The notes: generated by a model from the letters alone, not told the origin. A stretch of DNA of 64,000 nt from DATFDN01 sp963818885 (GCA_963818885.1 CAWFTP010000004.1:186001-250000); one strand, 5' to 3'. Positions 32,033 through 41,070 are shown, counted from the first letter of the stretch. Translations and numbers: made by a program.

Positions 32033-33610
32033 ATGGACCAGATCACCGTCGCCGTGCTGCAGAACCGGCTCAACGCCATCGCCGAGGAGATGGGGGAGGC
32101 GATGCTGCGCACCGCCTATTCCCAAATCCTGAACTCGTCGCGCGATTTCTCGGTCGCGCTGATCGATGCGCGGTGCCGCCTCGTCGCACAGGCCGACCAC
32201 ATCCCGGTCCATGTCGGCGCCATGCCCTGGGCGGCGCGCGCGCTCGCCGAGGTCTTCCCCAATCCCGCCCCCAATGACGTGTTCCTGCTGAACGACCCCG
32301 CCCATGGCGGCAGCCACCTGCCAGACCTGACCGCCTTCGTCCCCGTCTTCGGCGACGGGCGGCTGATGTTCTGGTCGGTGCTGCGGGCGCATCATTCCGA
32401 CATCGGCGGGGCCACGCATGGCGCCTACAACCCCGCCGCCACCGAGATATTCCAGGAGGGCCTGCGCATCCCGCCGATGCGGCTGACCGAGAACGGCGCA
32501 CTGCGCGAGGACCTGCTCGCGATGCTCGCGCTCAACGTCCGCCATCCCCGCGACTTCCGCGGCGACCTCGCCGCCCAGATCGGCGCCGCGCGGCTGGGCG
32601 AGCAGCGCCTCGCTGCGCTGATCGCCGAGCACGGCGCCGCACCGCTCGCCGAGGCTGTCGAGGCGATGCTGGATGGCGCCGAGCGGCACGCCCGCTCGAT
32701 CGTCGCGACTTGGAAGGAGGGGGTGTACCAGGGCGAGGCGCTGCTCGACGATGACGGGTTCGGCCGCACCGACATCCGCATCCACGCCCGCTGCACGGTG
32801 AAGGCCGGCGGGGTGACGGTGGACCTGACCGGCTCCGACCCGCAGGCGACCGGGTTCGTCAATTCGTCGCACGCCAACATGCAATCGGCCGTCGCCATGG
32901 CCTTCGCCTTCCTGCTCGACCCCGACATCGCCCGCAACGACGGCGCGTTCCGGCCGCTCACGGTGATCGCCCGCGAGGGCACGATCGTCTGGGCCCGCGA
33001 GGGCGCGCCGGTCACCATGTGCACCAGCCACTGCTCCAACGAGATCGTCGAGGCCGTCGTCGTCGCCCTCTCGGGCGCCTGCCCCGAGCGGGCGATGGGC
33101 GGCTGGGGGCGGCGGCTGCGCATCGCCATCGCCGGGCGCGACCCGCGCACCGACCGCCGCTTCATCTGGCACATGTTCCAGGCCCGCCCCGGCGGCGGCG
33201 CCTCGATCGCCGGGGACGGGTATTCCACGATCGGGGAGTGGCACTCGGTCGGCGGCATCAAGTTCGGCAGCCTGGAGGTCGCCGAGGCCCGCTTCCCGCT
33301 ATTCTTCGAGACCCACGAGTTCCGCCCCGGCTCCGGCGGCGCGGGGCGCTTCACCGGCGGCATGGGCGCCGACATGCGCCTGCGCATCGAGACCGCCGAG
33401 CCCGCCATCGCCAACACGGCGGGCGAGGGCACCGTGCACGGCGCCCGCGGCATGCTGGGTGGGCAGGACGGCGCCCCGCACGACTACACGCTGCTCGCCC
33501 CCGGCGCGCCGCCCCGCAAGCTGCGCAGCAAGGAGGTCGGCATCCCGGTCCCGCCGGGCTCCGTGTTCCACATCCTCTCCGGCGGCGGCGGCGGCTGGGG
33601 GCCGCCGTAA
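32033..33610 (+). CDS. Hydantoinase B/oxoprolinase family protein (copy 2)
   Basis: Protein of 525 residues, intact, with family blocks MDQITVAVLQNRLNAIAEEMG, CRLVAQADHIPVHVGAM, FLLNDPAHGGSHLPDLT, RAHHSDIGG and the C-terminal GSGGAGRFTGGMGADM. Its expected partner HyuA lies 3.3 kb downstream (36879), on the same strand but after a toxin-antitoxin and restriction-relic island. Whether the two are still co-expressed is doubtful. Confidence 0.9.
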   Translation: MDQITVAVLQNRLNAIAEEMGEAMLRTAYSQILNSSRDFSVALIDARCRLVAQADHIPVHVGAMPWAARALAEVFPNPAPNDVFLLNDPAHGGSHLPDLTAFVPVFGDGRLMFWSVLRAHHSDIGGATHGAYNPAATEIFQEGLRIPPMRLTENGALREDLLAMLALNVRHPRDFRGDLAAQIGAARLGEQRLAALIAEHGAAPLAEAVEAMLDGAERHARSIVATWKEGVYQGEALLDDDGFGRTDIRIHARCTVKAGGVTVDLTGSDPQATGFVNSSHANMQSAVAMAFAFLLDPDIARNDGAFRPLTVIAREGTIVWAREGAPVTMCTSHCSNEIVEAVVVALSGACPERAMGGWGRRLRIAIAGRDPRTDRRFIWHMFQARPGGGASIAGDGYSTIGEWHSVGGIKFGSLEVAEARFPLFFETHEFRPGSGGAGRFTGGMGADMRLRIETAEPAIANTAGEGTVHGARGMLGGQDGAPHDYTLLAPGAPPRKLRSKEVGIPVPPGSVFHILSGGGGGWGPP

Positions 33611-33750
33611 GTGTGTACAAAATGGGCGCATCGGGCGCCCTGTTGCGTACATCCGCGCGTCGGGCCATGCCGGCGATGCGTACATCTGGCGATGCCGGGC
33701 GGCGGGATTGCGTACATCTATCGCCGACGGGCGCCGCCGTTGCGTACACG
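33611..33750. repeat. Degenerate 32-33 bp tandem repeats with a TGCGTACA core
   Basis: The tetramer GTAC recurs at 33615, 33647, 33680, 33712 and 33744, with spacings of 32, 33, 32 and 32. The last four copies share TGCGTACA, and the intervening DNA repeats a CG-rich pattern (CG..G.CGGGC...G.CG). The array sits between hyuB and the toxin-antitoxin operator. Open frames exist across it in several directions but look like by-products of the periodicity. Confidence 0.8.
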
Positions 33751-33756
33751 ACGCAG

Positions 33757-33810
33757 CTTGACCTGCTTGACCAAGACGTGCCCCCAGCCTATTTGGTCAA
33801 GCAGGTCAAG
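33757..33810 (+). promoter_or_regulatory. 18-bp perfect inverted repeat overlapping the toxin-antitoxin promoter
   Basis: CTTGACCTGCTTGACCAA (33757-33774) is mirrored exactly at 33793-33810, with an 18-bp spacer. A promoter fits inside it: TTGACC at 33767-33772, 17 bp, TATTTG at 33790-33795. The arms therefore cover the -35 and -10, as expected for autorepression by an antitoxin-toxin complex. The antitoxin ATG is 12 bp further on. Confidence 0.75.
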
Positions 33811-33821
33811 GACACACGGCC

Positions 33822-34067
33822 ATGCCGCCCATCGTCAGCCTCTATGAAGCGAAGACCGGCCTCTCCGCCCTGGTGGACCGCGCGGCGGCGGGCGAGGAGG
33901 TGGTGATCGCCAAGAACGGCGTGCCGCGCGCGAAGCTGGTACCCGTCCGTTTCGCCGGCAAGCCGCGCGAGCCCGCCGGTGCCATTCGCGTCCGCCACCT
34001 GGCGCCCGACTTCGACGCGCCGGATGACGCGATCGAGGACCTGTTCGCGGGCGATGGTTCCGTTTGA
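33822..34067 (+). CDS. Phd/YefM-type antitoxin
   Basis: Protein of 81 residues. The N-terminal DNA-binding and dimerisation part reads SLYEAKTGLSALVDRAAAGEEVVIAKNGVPRAKLVPV, the standard Phd/YefM pattern. The acidic C-terminal tail (DFDAPDDAIEDLFAGDGSV) would wrap the toxin. Translation is coupled to the toxin gene by a 4-bp overlap, and its own promoter carries a large palindrome. Confidence 0.9.
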   Translation: MPPIVSLYEAKTGLSALVDRAAAGEEVVIAKNGVPRAKLVPVRFAGKPREPAGAIRVRHLAPDFDAPDDAIEDLFAGDGSV

Positions 34068-34450
34068 ACCTTCTGCTCGACACGCATGTCCTGCTCTGGT
34101 GGGATCAGCGCGATAGCCGTCTGGGCGCGCGGTCGCGCACGTTGATCGCCGACCCCGCGCATCAGGTGTTCGTCAGCGCCGCCTCGATCTGGGAGATCGC
34201 GATCAAGCGCCGGCGCGGCAAGCTGGTTTTCGACGGCTCCGCGCTCGCGCTGATCGACGCGAACGGCTTTCACGAGCTGCCGATCCTGCCCGCCGATGCC
34301 GATGTGGCCGGCGGGCTTGAGTGGGACCACCACGATCCGTTCGACCGCATGCTCGTCGCCCAGGCGCGCCGCCTGTCGCTCACTCTGCTCACCGCCGATG
34401 CGATCATCCGCAACTATGCCGGCGTCGTCCAGTTCTGGGCCGGCTCGTAG
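34064..34450 (+). CDS. VapC-family PIN-domain toxin
   Basis: PIN ribonuclease of 128 residues with the acidic metal site: Asp6 (LLLDTHVLLWW), Glu44 (IWEIAIK), Asp94 (DPFDRMLVAQA) and Asp112 (LLTAD). It probably cleaves tRNA or rRNA when freed from the antitoxin. It starts at a TTG overlapping the antitoxin stop. All catalytic positions are intact, in contrast to the broken pair at 63414-64000. Confidence 0.9.
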   Translation: MNLLLDTHVLLWWDQRDSRLGARSRTLIADPAHQVFVSAASIWEIAIKRRRGKLVFDGSALALIDANGFHELPILPADADVAGGLEWDHHDPFDRMLVAQARRLSLTLLTADAIIRNYAGVVQFWAGS

Positions 34451-34493
34451 CCGCACCGCAACACTACTGACCGCCGTTCGCATCAACCCATTC

Positions 34494-34580
34494 CGTCATC
34501 CCCGCGAAAGCGGGGACCCCGGCCCACGCCTCCCGGGTTTGGCGCGGCTGGCCTGGGTTCCCGCTTGCGCGGGAATGACG
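34494..34580. repeat. REP-like imperfect hairpin
   Basis: CGTCATCCCCGCGAAAGCGGG is mirrored by CCCGCTTGCGCGGGAATGACG across a short centre, giving an imperfect palindrome of about 87 bp. 'CGTCATcCCCGCG' arms are typical of dispersed intergenic REP-type elements in proteobacteria. A related element lies at 41255. Confidence 0.65.
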
Positions 34581-34596
34581 ATGAGGGGCGCGCGGA

Positions 34597-35895
34597 TCAG
34601 GCCGCTGCCCGTCGCTTCACGTCATCGAGGATCGAGACGACCTCATCGACGGCGGCGCTGTCCGGAAGACGCCCTCGACGCCGGACGGGCTGAGATCGGT
34701 GTACGGCGTCTCGTAGAGCCGTGACGGATCCATGACCCCGTTCTCGGTCAGGTGGTCGACGATCATGTTCAGCAGCTCGATCTGATTTGCCGCGAGCGAC
34801 CGGCCCGACAGGAAGCCGGCAAGCGCCGCCTTCGCGGCGGCACGGTCGAGCCCAACCAGGGAGCGCACGAACAGGCCGAGACCATGCGCGTCGGACTTGG
34901 CGCGCTCGATATCGTCGCGCGTGCCGATGCCGCTATCGCGCAGGATGCGCTCGAGCTCCTCCAGGTCGGTTTCCGTGAGCTGTCGGTTGGTGCGCAGCTT
35001 GTGGATCGCAACATGGTCCTGGTGCTGGCGCAGGAAGTGCCGCGCCTTGGCGCGGAACTTCTCGAATTCGCCGGGCGGCGCGAACGCCGCGAAGGCGACA
35101 CCGGTAGCCGCGCCGATCTCGTCCTCGACATCGAGGTAGATGGGCTTGCGCCGGCGCCACTCGATCAGATGCACGAGGCCGCGCAGACGCTTGCGCGCGT
35201 TCTCCAGGATGCCGGCCGTCACGTCCTGCCACCACTGGTCGGTCTGGATTTCCTCGATCAGCACCAGTTGCTCGCGAATGACCGGGATGTTCGGCTGTTC
35301 CGCCAGTGCCGCCGCGATCTCCGTCACCCGGTCCTTGAGCTTGTCGAAGCCGGGCAGATGCCCGAGCACGCAAAGCTGAAGGTTCAGCATCAGCAGGTCG
35401 AACTGCTTGGCTTCGAGCTTTTCGGGATCGCGTTCGGAGGGCAGCCGGCGATCTCCTCGGCCAGAACATGCCTTGTGTCATTGCTCAGTTCCGCCCAGGC
35501 CTCCGGTTGCGCGTAGGTCTCCACCAGCTTGCGCTTGGGGCGGACGATGAAGTTGTCGACGTTCATCGCCGCGACCTCCTCGCGGAGCAACGCGACGATG
35601 TCGGCGCGCAGCTTCGGCTCCAATTCGTGCGCCGTCCCGGCACGGTGCCTACCGTCGATCGCGCCGACCAGATCCAGCCGGGTCTTGAACAGCCGCGCGG
35701 AGAGGCTGTCGCCCACGGCGCCCTCGACCGGCGGCACGTCCTGGCTGAAAAATTCAAGGTTCTGGCAGAAATCGAAGACATAGAAAAACCGCTTGTCCTG
35801 GCCCGGCCCGAACAGATCGGGACATAGCCGGGTGCCGCGGCCGATCATCTGCCAGAACTTCGTTTCCGAGCGCACCAGCTTCCCCTTCGCCATTG
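34597..35895 (-). pseudogene. Type I restriction HsdR C-terminal relic
   Basis: Remnant of the R subunit of a type I restriction enzyme. It preserves helicase motif VI (KFWQMIGRGTRLCPDLFGPG) and the C-terminal domain that contacts HsdM (LVLIEEIQTDQWWQDVTAGILE, LNMIVDHLTENGVMDP, VDEVVSILDDVKRRAAA). The nuclease domain and most of the motor are absent. Single-base losses at about 35448 (between AG and LPSERDPEKLEAK) and about 34668 interrupt the rest. No hsdM or hsdS is present. The right end abuts a PIN-like fragment, marking a deletion junction. Confidence 0.8.
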
Positions 35896-35948
35896 ACCTT
35901 CGGGTCAAGCAGCGGGATGAGAAAGGAGGCGTCGAACACAACCGGCAT
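35895..35948 (-). pseudogene. N-terminal scrap of a PIN-domain protein
   Basis: Eighteen codons from the ATG at 35948 read MPVVFDASFLIPLLDPKV, the usual opening of a PIN-domain toxin with its first catalytic Asp. Beyond 35895 the sequence becomes HsdR-like in another frame. This indicates that a deletion fused the start of one gene to the interior of another. It is too short for certainty. Confidence 0.45.
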
Positions 35949-35954
35949 CTAGTG

Positions 35955-36694
35955 CTATTTGCCTTCCTCCCGGCGCAGCCTGAGAACGTGACCGAGCGCC
36001 GCGTCCTTGCTCCACTCGCCGCCCTCGACAGCCCGCAATTTCGCCACCACGTCCGGAAGCGGGCTGTCATCCAAGACCTCGAAGCGGTCTATGTCGAACT
36101 CTTGCAGAGTCCAGTTGCCATCTTCCTCGCGCACCCATTTACTGCTGCCATGAACGCGCACCGTTGCGCCGCGATAATGCGCCGCAAGCTGCTTCGACAT
36201 TTCGACAGTGGTCTGACAGGGGAACTCCGCGCCCTCGGTGTCCCTAATCAACACGGGAATCGTATCGCCGCGCCCGCCGACGCGGATCACAGTGCCATCG
36301 AGCGAACCATATTCGCGGAATGGGCCATAACGCATGGGTTTGGGCCGCGTCCTGCCGGGGAAGGCGATGATTTCAACGCCTCCCTCATTGGTAAGCGTGG
36401 CGACGGCGTTGTCTTTCGCCAGCAGCGTATCAAGCGCGGCGAAAGCCTGCATAGCGTCCTTGGGGCCGCGCCCTTCCCGGACTTTCTGCAAGCGTTCGCC
36501 CACTTCGGCGCGGCAGGCTCCTCGACGCTGGACACCAGCACGGCGCTACCCCGCTCAAGGCTCGCGAAATGCACCCGCTCCGGCTCACCGAGCAGGCGCG
36601 CGAGGTCGGCCATGTACTCGGCAAGCCGAGCCATGGGGAGGGATTCGACGCTGAAAACGTCGATCCGAAGCCGATACTCGTATCGCCCCGGCAT
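35955..36694 (-). pseudogene. Conserved hypothetical protein, single frameshift
   Basis: The ATG at 36694 opens MPGRYEYRLRIDVFSVESLP and runs through ERVHFASLERGSAVLVSSVE. Near 36501 one base is missing and the chain continues in a second frame (VGERLQKVREGRGPKDAMQ) to a stop at 35955. The rejoined product is about 246 residues, with a C-terminal half rich in beta-strand-like segments (GTVIRVGGRGDTIPVLIRD). I do not recognise the family. Its place beside the restriction relic suggests it belongs to the same acquired island. Confidence 0.6.
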
Positions 36695-36878
36695 GACACC
36701 CTCGCTTTCCTCTGTCGCGCTTCGTTTCAGCTAACCCCAAGCCTTCTTAACGGAGGCCTAAGGGCCTTCCGCCCACTGAATCACCGCTCACTCCGAGTGC
36801 AACTGTTCCAGATGTGGTTGCCCGTCCGCGATCCAACCCGGGCTAGCCAGCCCACCCCGCGTCGGCCACTCTGCCCGC

Positions 36879-38915
36879 ATGATCCTCTCCATCGGCATCG
36901 ACGTCGGCGGCACCTTCACCGACGTGGTGGTCAGCGACGACGACCGGCGCGCTCACCATCGCCAAGGCGCCGACCACGCCCGCCGACCAGGCGGACGGCG
37001 TGCTCGACGGGATCGCGCGCGCCGCCGCCGCGCTCGGCATCGCACCGACCGCCCTGCTCGCGCGCGCCGACCGCGATCGTGCACGGCACCACCGTCGCCA
37101 CCAACGCGCTGCTCGAGCACAAGCACGCCCGCGTGGGCATGCTGACCACCGAAGGCCACCGCGACGTGATCGAGATGCGCGAGGGGCTGAAGCCCGAGCG
37201 CTACAACCTCCGCATGGCGCCGCCCGAGCCGCTGGTGCCGCGCGAGCGCCGCCTCGGCGTCACCGAGCGCGTGCGCGCCGACGCCGGCATCGAGACGCCG
37301 CTCGATCGCGCCTCGCTCGACGCCGCGCTCGCCCGCCTCGCCGAGGATCGCGTCGACGCCGTCGCGATCTGCTTCTTCCATTCCTGGGCCAATCCCGCGC
37401 ACGAGCAGCAAGCCGCCGATGCCGCGCGCGCCCGGCTGCAAAGCGCATATGTGACCACGTCGTCGGACGTGCTGCCGCAGATCAAGGAGTTCGAGCGCTT
37501 CTCCACCACCGTCGCCAACGCCGCCGTCGGCCCGGTGATCGCCGACTACCTGCGCCGGCTCGACGCGCGGCTGCGCGAGGCGGGATTCGCCGGCGCCTTC
37601 TACGTCATCCTCTCGCATGGCGGCGTCGCCTCGGCGGAAGAAGCGGCGCGGCTCGCGATCGGCACCGCGCTCTCCGGTCCGGCGGGCGGCGTCGCCGCCG
37701 CCGTCGCGCTCGCCCGCCAGGGCGTGGCGCGCGACCTCATCACCTTCGACATGGGCGGCACCAGCACCGATATCGCGCTGCTCGCCGACGCCCGCCCGTC
37801 GCTGTCCGCCGGCCGCACCGTTGCGTCGGCAATGATCGGCCTGCCGGCGCTCGACATCGTCACCCTCGGCGCCGGCGGCGGCAGCATCGCGCATCTCGAC
37901 CGCGCCGGGCTGCTGCAGGTCGGGCCGGAGAGCGCGGGCGCGGTGCCCGGCCCCGCCTGCTACGGCATGGGCGGCGAGCAGCCGACCGTCACCGACGCGA
38001 ATCTCGCGCTCGGCCTGCTCGATCCGGCGCGCTTCCTGGGCGGGCAGCGCCGCCTCGACACGGACGCCGCGCGCATCGCGATCGGCCGCCTCGCCGGGGC
38101 GCTCGGCCTCGGCGTGGAGGCGACGGCCGCCGGCATCGTGCGGGTCGTGAACGCGCGCATGGCGGACGGCGTGCGCATCGCGACGGTGCGGCGCGGCACC
38201 GATCCGCGCAGGCACGCGATCCTCGCCTTCGGCGGCGCCGCCGGCTTGCACATCGCCGCCGTCGCCGCCGAGCTCGGCATCGCGCGCGCGATCGTCCCGC
38301 TGACCGCCTCCGTGCTGTCCGCCTGGGGGATGCTGAACACCGATCTGCGCGTGGAGCTCGCGCGCAGCCAGAAGCAGACATCGGGCCTCGACGTCGCCGC
38401 GCTGCGCGACGCCTTCGCCGCGATGGAGCAGGAAGGCCGCGCCCGCCTGCCGCGCTTCGACGGCCCGATCGCGCTGCGCCGCGCCGCCGACATGCGCTAC
38501 GGCGAGCAGGTGTTCGAGGTCGGCGTCGACCTCGACGGCATCGACCTCGACGCGCCCGACGCCGCCGCACGCATCGCCGATGCGTTCCACGACCGCCACC
38601 AGACGCTCTACACCTACGCGATGCGCGAGCAGGAGCCGGTGCTGGTCAACGCCCGCCTGTCGGTGATCGGCGAGCTGGGCAGCTCGCCCGTGCCGGCACC
38701 CGCGCCAGCGCGAGCCGAGCCCCGCGCACCACCGCCGCGCCTGGCTCGCGGACGGCTGGACCGAGCTTCCCGTCTACGACTTCGCCGCGCTGGCGCCGGG
38801 GCAAACGATCGACGGGCCGGCGATCGTGGAATCGGAGACCACCACCGTGCTGCTGCGCACGGGCGATAACGGGTGTTTCGACGGGCGCGGATGGTTGGAG
38901 ATCGAGGTGGGGTAA
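36879..38915 (+). pseudogene. Hydantoinase A/oxoprolinase family protein (copy 2), three frameshifts
   Basis: HyuA homologue beginning MILSIGIDVGGTFTDVVVSD at 36879. Surplus bases at about 36945 (before GALTIAKAPTTPADQADG) and about 37068 (before TAIVHGTTVATNALLEHKHA) move the frame twice. The long middle part is intact, with LITFDMGGTSTDIALLAD, GAGGGSIAHLDRAG and QPTVTDANLALGLLDP. A third shift near 38735 leads to the true C-terminus (ELPVYDFAALAPGQTIDGP.. FDGRGWLEIEVG) at 38915. The expected length of about 675 residues is normal. It is the former partner of the HyuB at 32033. Confidence 0.85.
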
Positions 38916-38939
38916 GCACCCCGCCCGCTGCACCTCGAT

Positions 38940-38955
38940 TACGCCAAACTGCGTA
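38940..38955. promoter_or_regulatory. Palindromic operator upstream of cupin gene (site 1)
   Basis: TACGC-CAAACT-GCGTA followed by TTCGG. The same palindrome with two spacer changes occurs at 40636. A possible -10 (TAGCGT, 38980-38985) lies 24 bp downstream, which would centre the palindrome near -44. It is probably a LuxR-family regulator binding site, given the regulator gene between the two sites. Confidence 0.6.
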
Positions 38956-39025
38956 TTCGGCGGGTGCCGGCTCACCGCCTAGCGTCGTGACGTAGCCACA
39001 ACCAACCCTAGGCAGGGAGCAAGCC

Positions 39026-39415
39026 ATGGCCCAGCTGGCAGTCGCGACGAACGCCGAACTCGGGAGCTTCCGGACGCCGGACGAGGTGCGTGAATTCCCC
39101 AAAGGCCGCCTGGAGCTGGTCAAGATCGGCGGCGCCACCATAGGTCGCGCGGTATTCGAGCCCGGCTGGCATTGGGCGACGTCGGTGCAGCCGATAGCCC
39201 AGACCCGGAGTTGCGAGGCCCCGCACTTCCAATACCACGTCGCCGGCGTGCTTCGGATCAGGATGGACGATGGGGCGGAATTCGACTGCCGGCCCGGCGA
39301 CGTCTCGCTCCTGCCGAGCGGCCACGACGCCTGGGTGGTCGGGGAGGAGACCGTCATCGTGGTCGATTTTCAAGGCATGCTCGACTACGCGACAACCCAC
39401 CCGCACACCGCCTGA
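39026..39415 (+). CDS. Small cupin-like protein
   Basis: Protein of 129 residues beginning MAQLAVATNAELGSFRTPDE. The core has a cupin pattern: GRAVFEPGWHWATSV, PHFQYHVAGVLRIRMDDGAEF, then the turn RPGDVSLLPSGHDAWVVG. His residues in PGWHW, PHFQYH and GHDAW could bind a metal. It is a probable target of the adjacent LuxR-type regulator because a palindrome precedes it. Function is unknown. Confidence 0.78.
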   Translation: MAQLAVATNAELGSFRTPDEVREFPKGRLELVKIGGATIGRAVFEPGWHWATSVQPIAQTRSCEAPHFQYHVAGVLRIRMDDGAEFDCRPGDVSLLPSGHDAWVVGEETVIVVDFQGMLDYATTHPHTA

Positions 39416-39514
39416 TACGCCGCCCTCAACTCCCCGTTTGCTTGCCAACAGAAGCAGAGGCGCACTATCCTTGCCGCGCTCACGGACTGTCTAGCCCCGC
39501 GGTTGGATCATCTC

Positions 39515-40626
39515 ATGGGTGCGGCGCTTCCCAAGCTGCCCGAGCGCGACCTGCGCGCAGCCCTGCGAGCCCTCGATAGCCTTGCCGAGCAGAGCGCGGC
39601 GAGTGCGTTCCTTCATTGATGCCGCGCTTAAGCAGTTGACCGCGGATCGTCGCCTCCGACCTCACGACGCTGAGCATATGCGACCTGGCGCGGGGAAGCC
39701 GTCAGGTGGTCGGGCGCAAAGGCGAGTCCTTGTCGGAAAGCGACCGCGCGGCGTTCGACCGGCACTTTCGCGAGCATCCCTTGGTGCGCTTTCACAGCTC
39801 GCATCCTGGCGGGCCGACCCAACGCATTTCCGATTGCCTGAACGTGGCTGCCTTTCGCAACTCGGCGCTCCATGCGGACTACTATCGCCGGATCGGCATC
39901 AACTACGTCATGGCGCTCCCGCTTTGCATCGACGATGTCAACGTCATCAGCGTCGTCTTCAATCGCAGCCATTCCGATTTCAGGGATAATGAGCGCGCCG
40001 TGCTGGACGCCATTCGCCAGCCGCTGGCCGCGATCTATCGCACCCTCGTCGTGTGCGAGGAGGCCGGGATCGCACTCCGCTGCGTCGGCGAGCTCGCCGC
40101 CAAGAGCGGGTGGCAGATGGCGCGGATCACGCTAAGCGGTCGAATTCTGGACGCCTCGCCGATGGCGTTGCGCCTTTTGCACCGGTTCTTCCCTGAGCAT
40201 CCCTCCAGTTCGGAGATGCCGGCGGTGCTGTTCGCGTGGTTCGCGCGCAGTCGCAACTGGGGCCTGGAGCGGCCGGCAATCAACCGTGGCCAGCACTTCG
40301 TGCTGTCGCGCCTGGGCAGCCGGCTGACCGTTCACTTCGTTCCCGATCCGGACGACGGCGCCAGCGGATTCCTGCTCCTGAACAGCGAGCGCCTCGACGT
40401 GCAGGCAACCCATCTCGCGCACCTGCCCCTAACCGAGCGCGAGCGTGAGATCCTGGCACTGGTCGCCGTCGGCAAGACCAATGGCGAGATCGCCACGATC
40501 CTGGGGATCAGCGCCCGCACCGTTCAGAAGCACCTTGAGCATGTCTTTCAAAAGCTTGGCGTCGAAACCCGCACGGCCGCGGCGGTACGCGCCTTGGCCG
40601 CCGCCGACGATTCCGGCGCGATATAG
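39515..40626 (+). pseudogene. LuxR-family transcriptional regulator, two frameshifts near the N-terminus
   Basis: The C-terminal GerE helix-turn-helix is complete: LTEREREILALVAVGKTNGEIATILGISARTVQKHLEHVFQKLGV. The preceding part (FREHPLVRFHSSHPGGPTQRISD, RIGINYVMALPL, ISVVFNRSHSDFRDNERAVL) matches the GAF-like sensor of a common LuxR subgroup. The best start is the ATG at 39515 (MGAALPKLPERDLRAALRAL). Shifts near 39600 and 39645 are then needed to reach the open frame that runs without interruption from 39706 to 40626. A shorter protein from 39706 could be functional. Confidence 0.78.
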
Positions 40627-40635
40627 ACGACGGGG

Positions 40636-40651
40636 TACGCCAAGTTGCGTA
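40636..40651. promoter_or_regulatory. Palindromic operator upstream of SnoaL-like gene (site 2)
   Basis: TACGC-CAAGTT-GCGTA followed by TTCGG. It is identical to site 1 at 19 of 21 positions including the tail. A possible -10 (CATTGT, 40675-40680) lies 23 bp downstream, the same geometry as at site 1. Confidence 0.6.
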
Positions 40652-40706
40652 TTCGGTCCTCCCGACGCGGCGTCCATTGTCAGCCGCCAGCATGGGGAGA
40701 AGCGCC

Positions 40707-41070
40707 GTGACGACACTCAGCCCAACCGCCTGCATCGCCGCGCTCACGCGCGCCATCGAGGGCCGCGACGCGAAGGGCCTGACCGCGCTGTATGCCGACG
40801 ACGCGCTGCTGCGCATCGTCGATCACGATAATCCGCCGAGCAGGCCTCGTGACCTTCAAGGCAAGCAGGCCATCGCGTCGTATTACGACGACATGTGCGG
40901 CCGCGCGATGTCCCATCACGTCGGGTTCCGCCCATGGCAGTGACGAGCTGCTCTCTTTCACCCAGACGTGCACCTATCCGGACGGCGTCAAGGTGATCTG
41001 CGCAACGACGCTGGAAATCAGGAAAGGCAAGATCATTCGCCAGACCGCGGTTCAGGCATGGGATTCGTAG
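40707..41070 (+). pseudogene. SnoaL/NTF2-like protein, single frameshift
   Basis: Small ketosteroid-isomerase-fold protein. From the GTG at 40707 (ribosome-binding site GGGGAG) it reads MTTLSPTACIAALTRAIEGR, ALYADDALLRIVDHDNPP, GKQAIASYYDDMCGRAMSHHV. It loses frame near 40930 and resumes as GSDELLSFTQTCTYPDGVKV, CATTLEIRKGKIIRQTAVQAWDS. The restored length of about 120 residues is normal. The fold serves many isomerases, hydrolases and scaffolds, so activity cannot be assigned. It is the likely second target of the LuxR-type regulator. Confidence 0.75.

Noticed and set aside
33611..33750. CRISPR-like array
   Set aside because: The shared core is only about 8 bp, the units are degenerate throughout rather than repeat-plus-unique-spacer, and no cas gene is present.
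36953..38599. Antisense open frame of 548 codons opposite hyuA copy 2
   Set aside because: Its product is low-complexity Arg/Gly/Ala-rich sequence expected from the codon-position GC bias of the real gene; the plus strand carries clear HyuA motifs.
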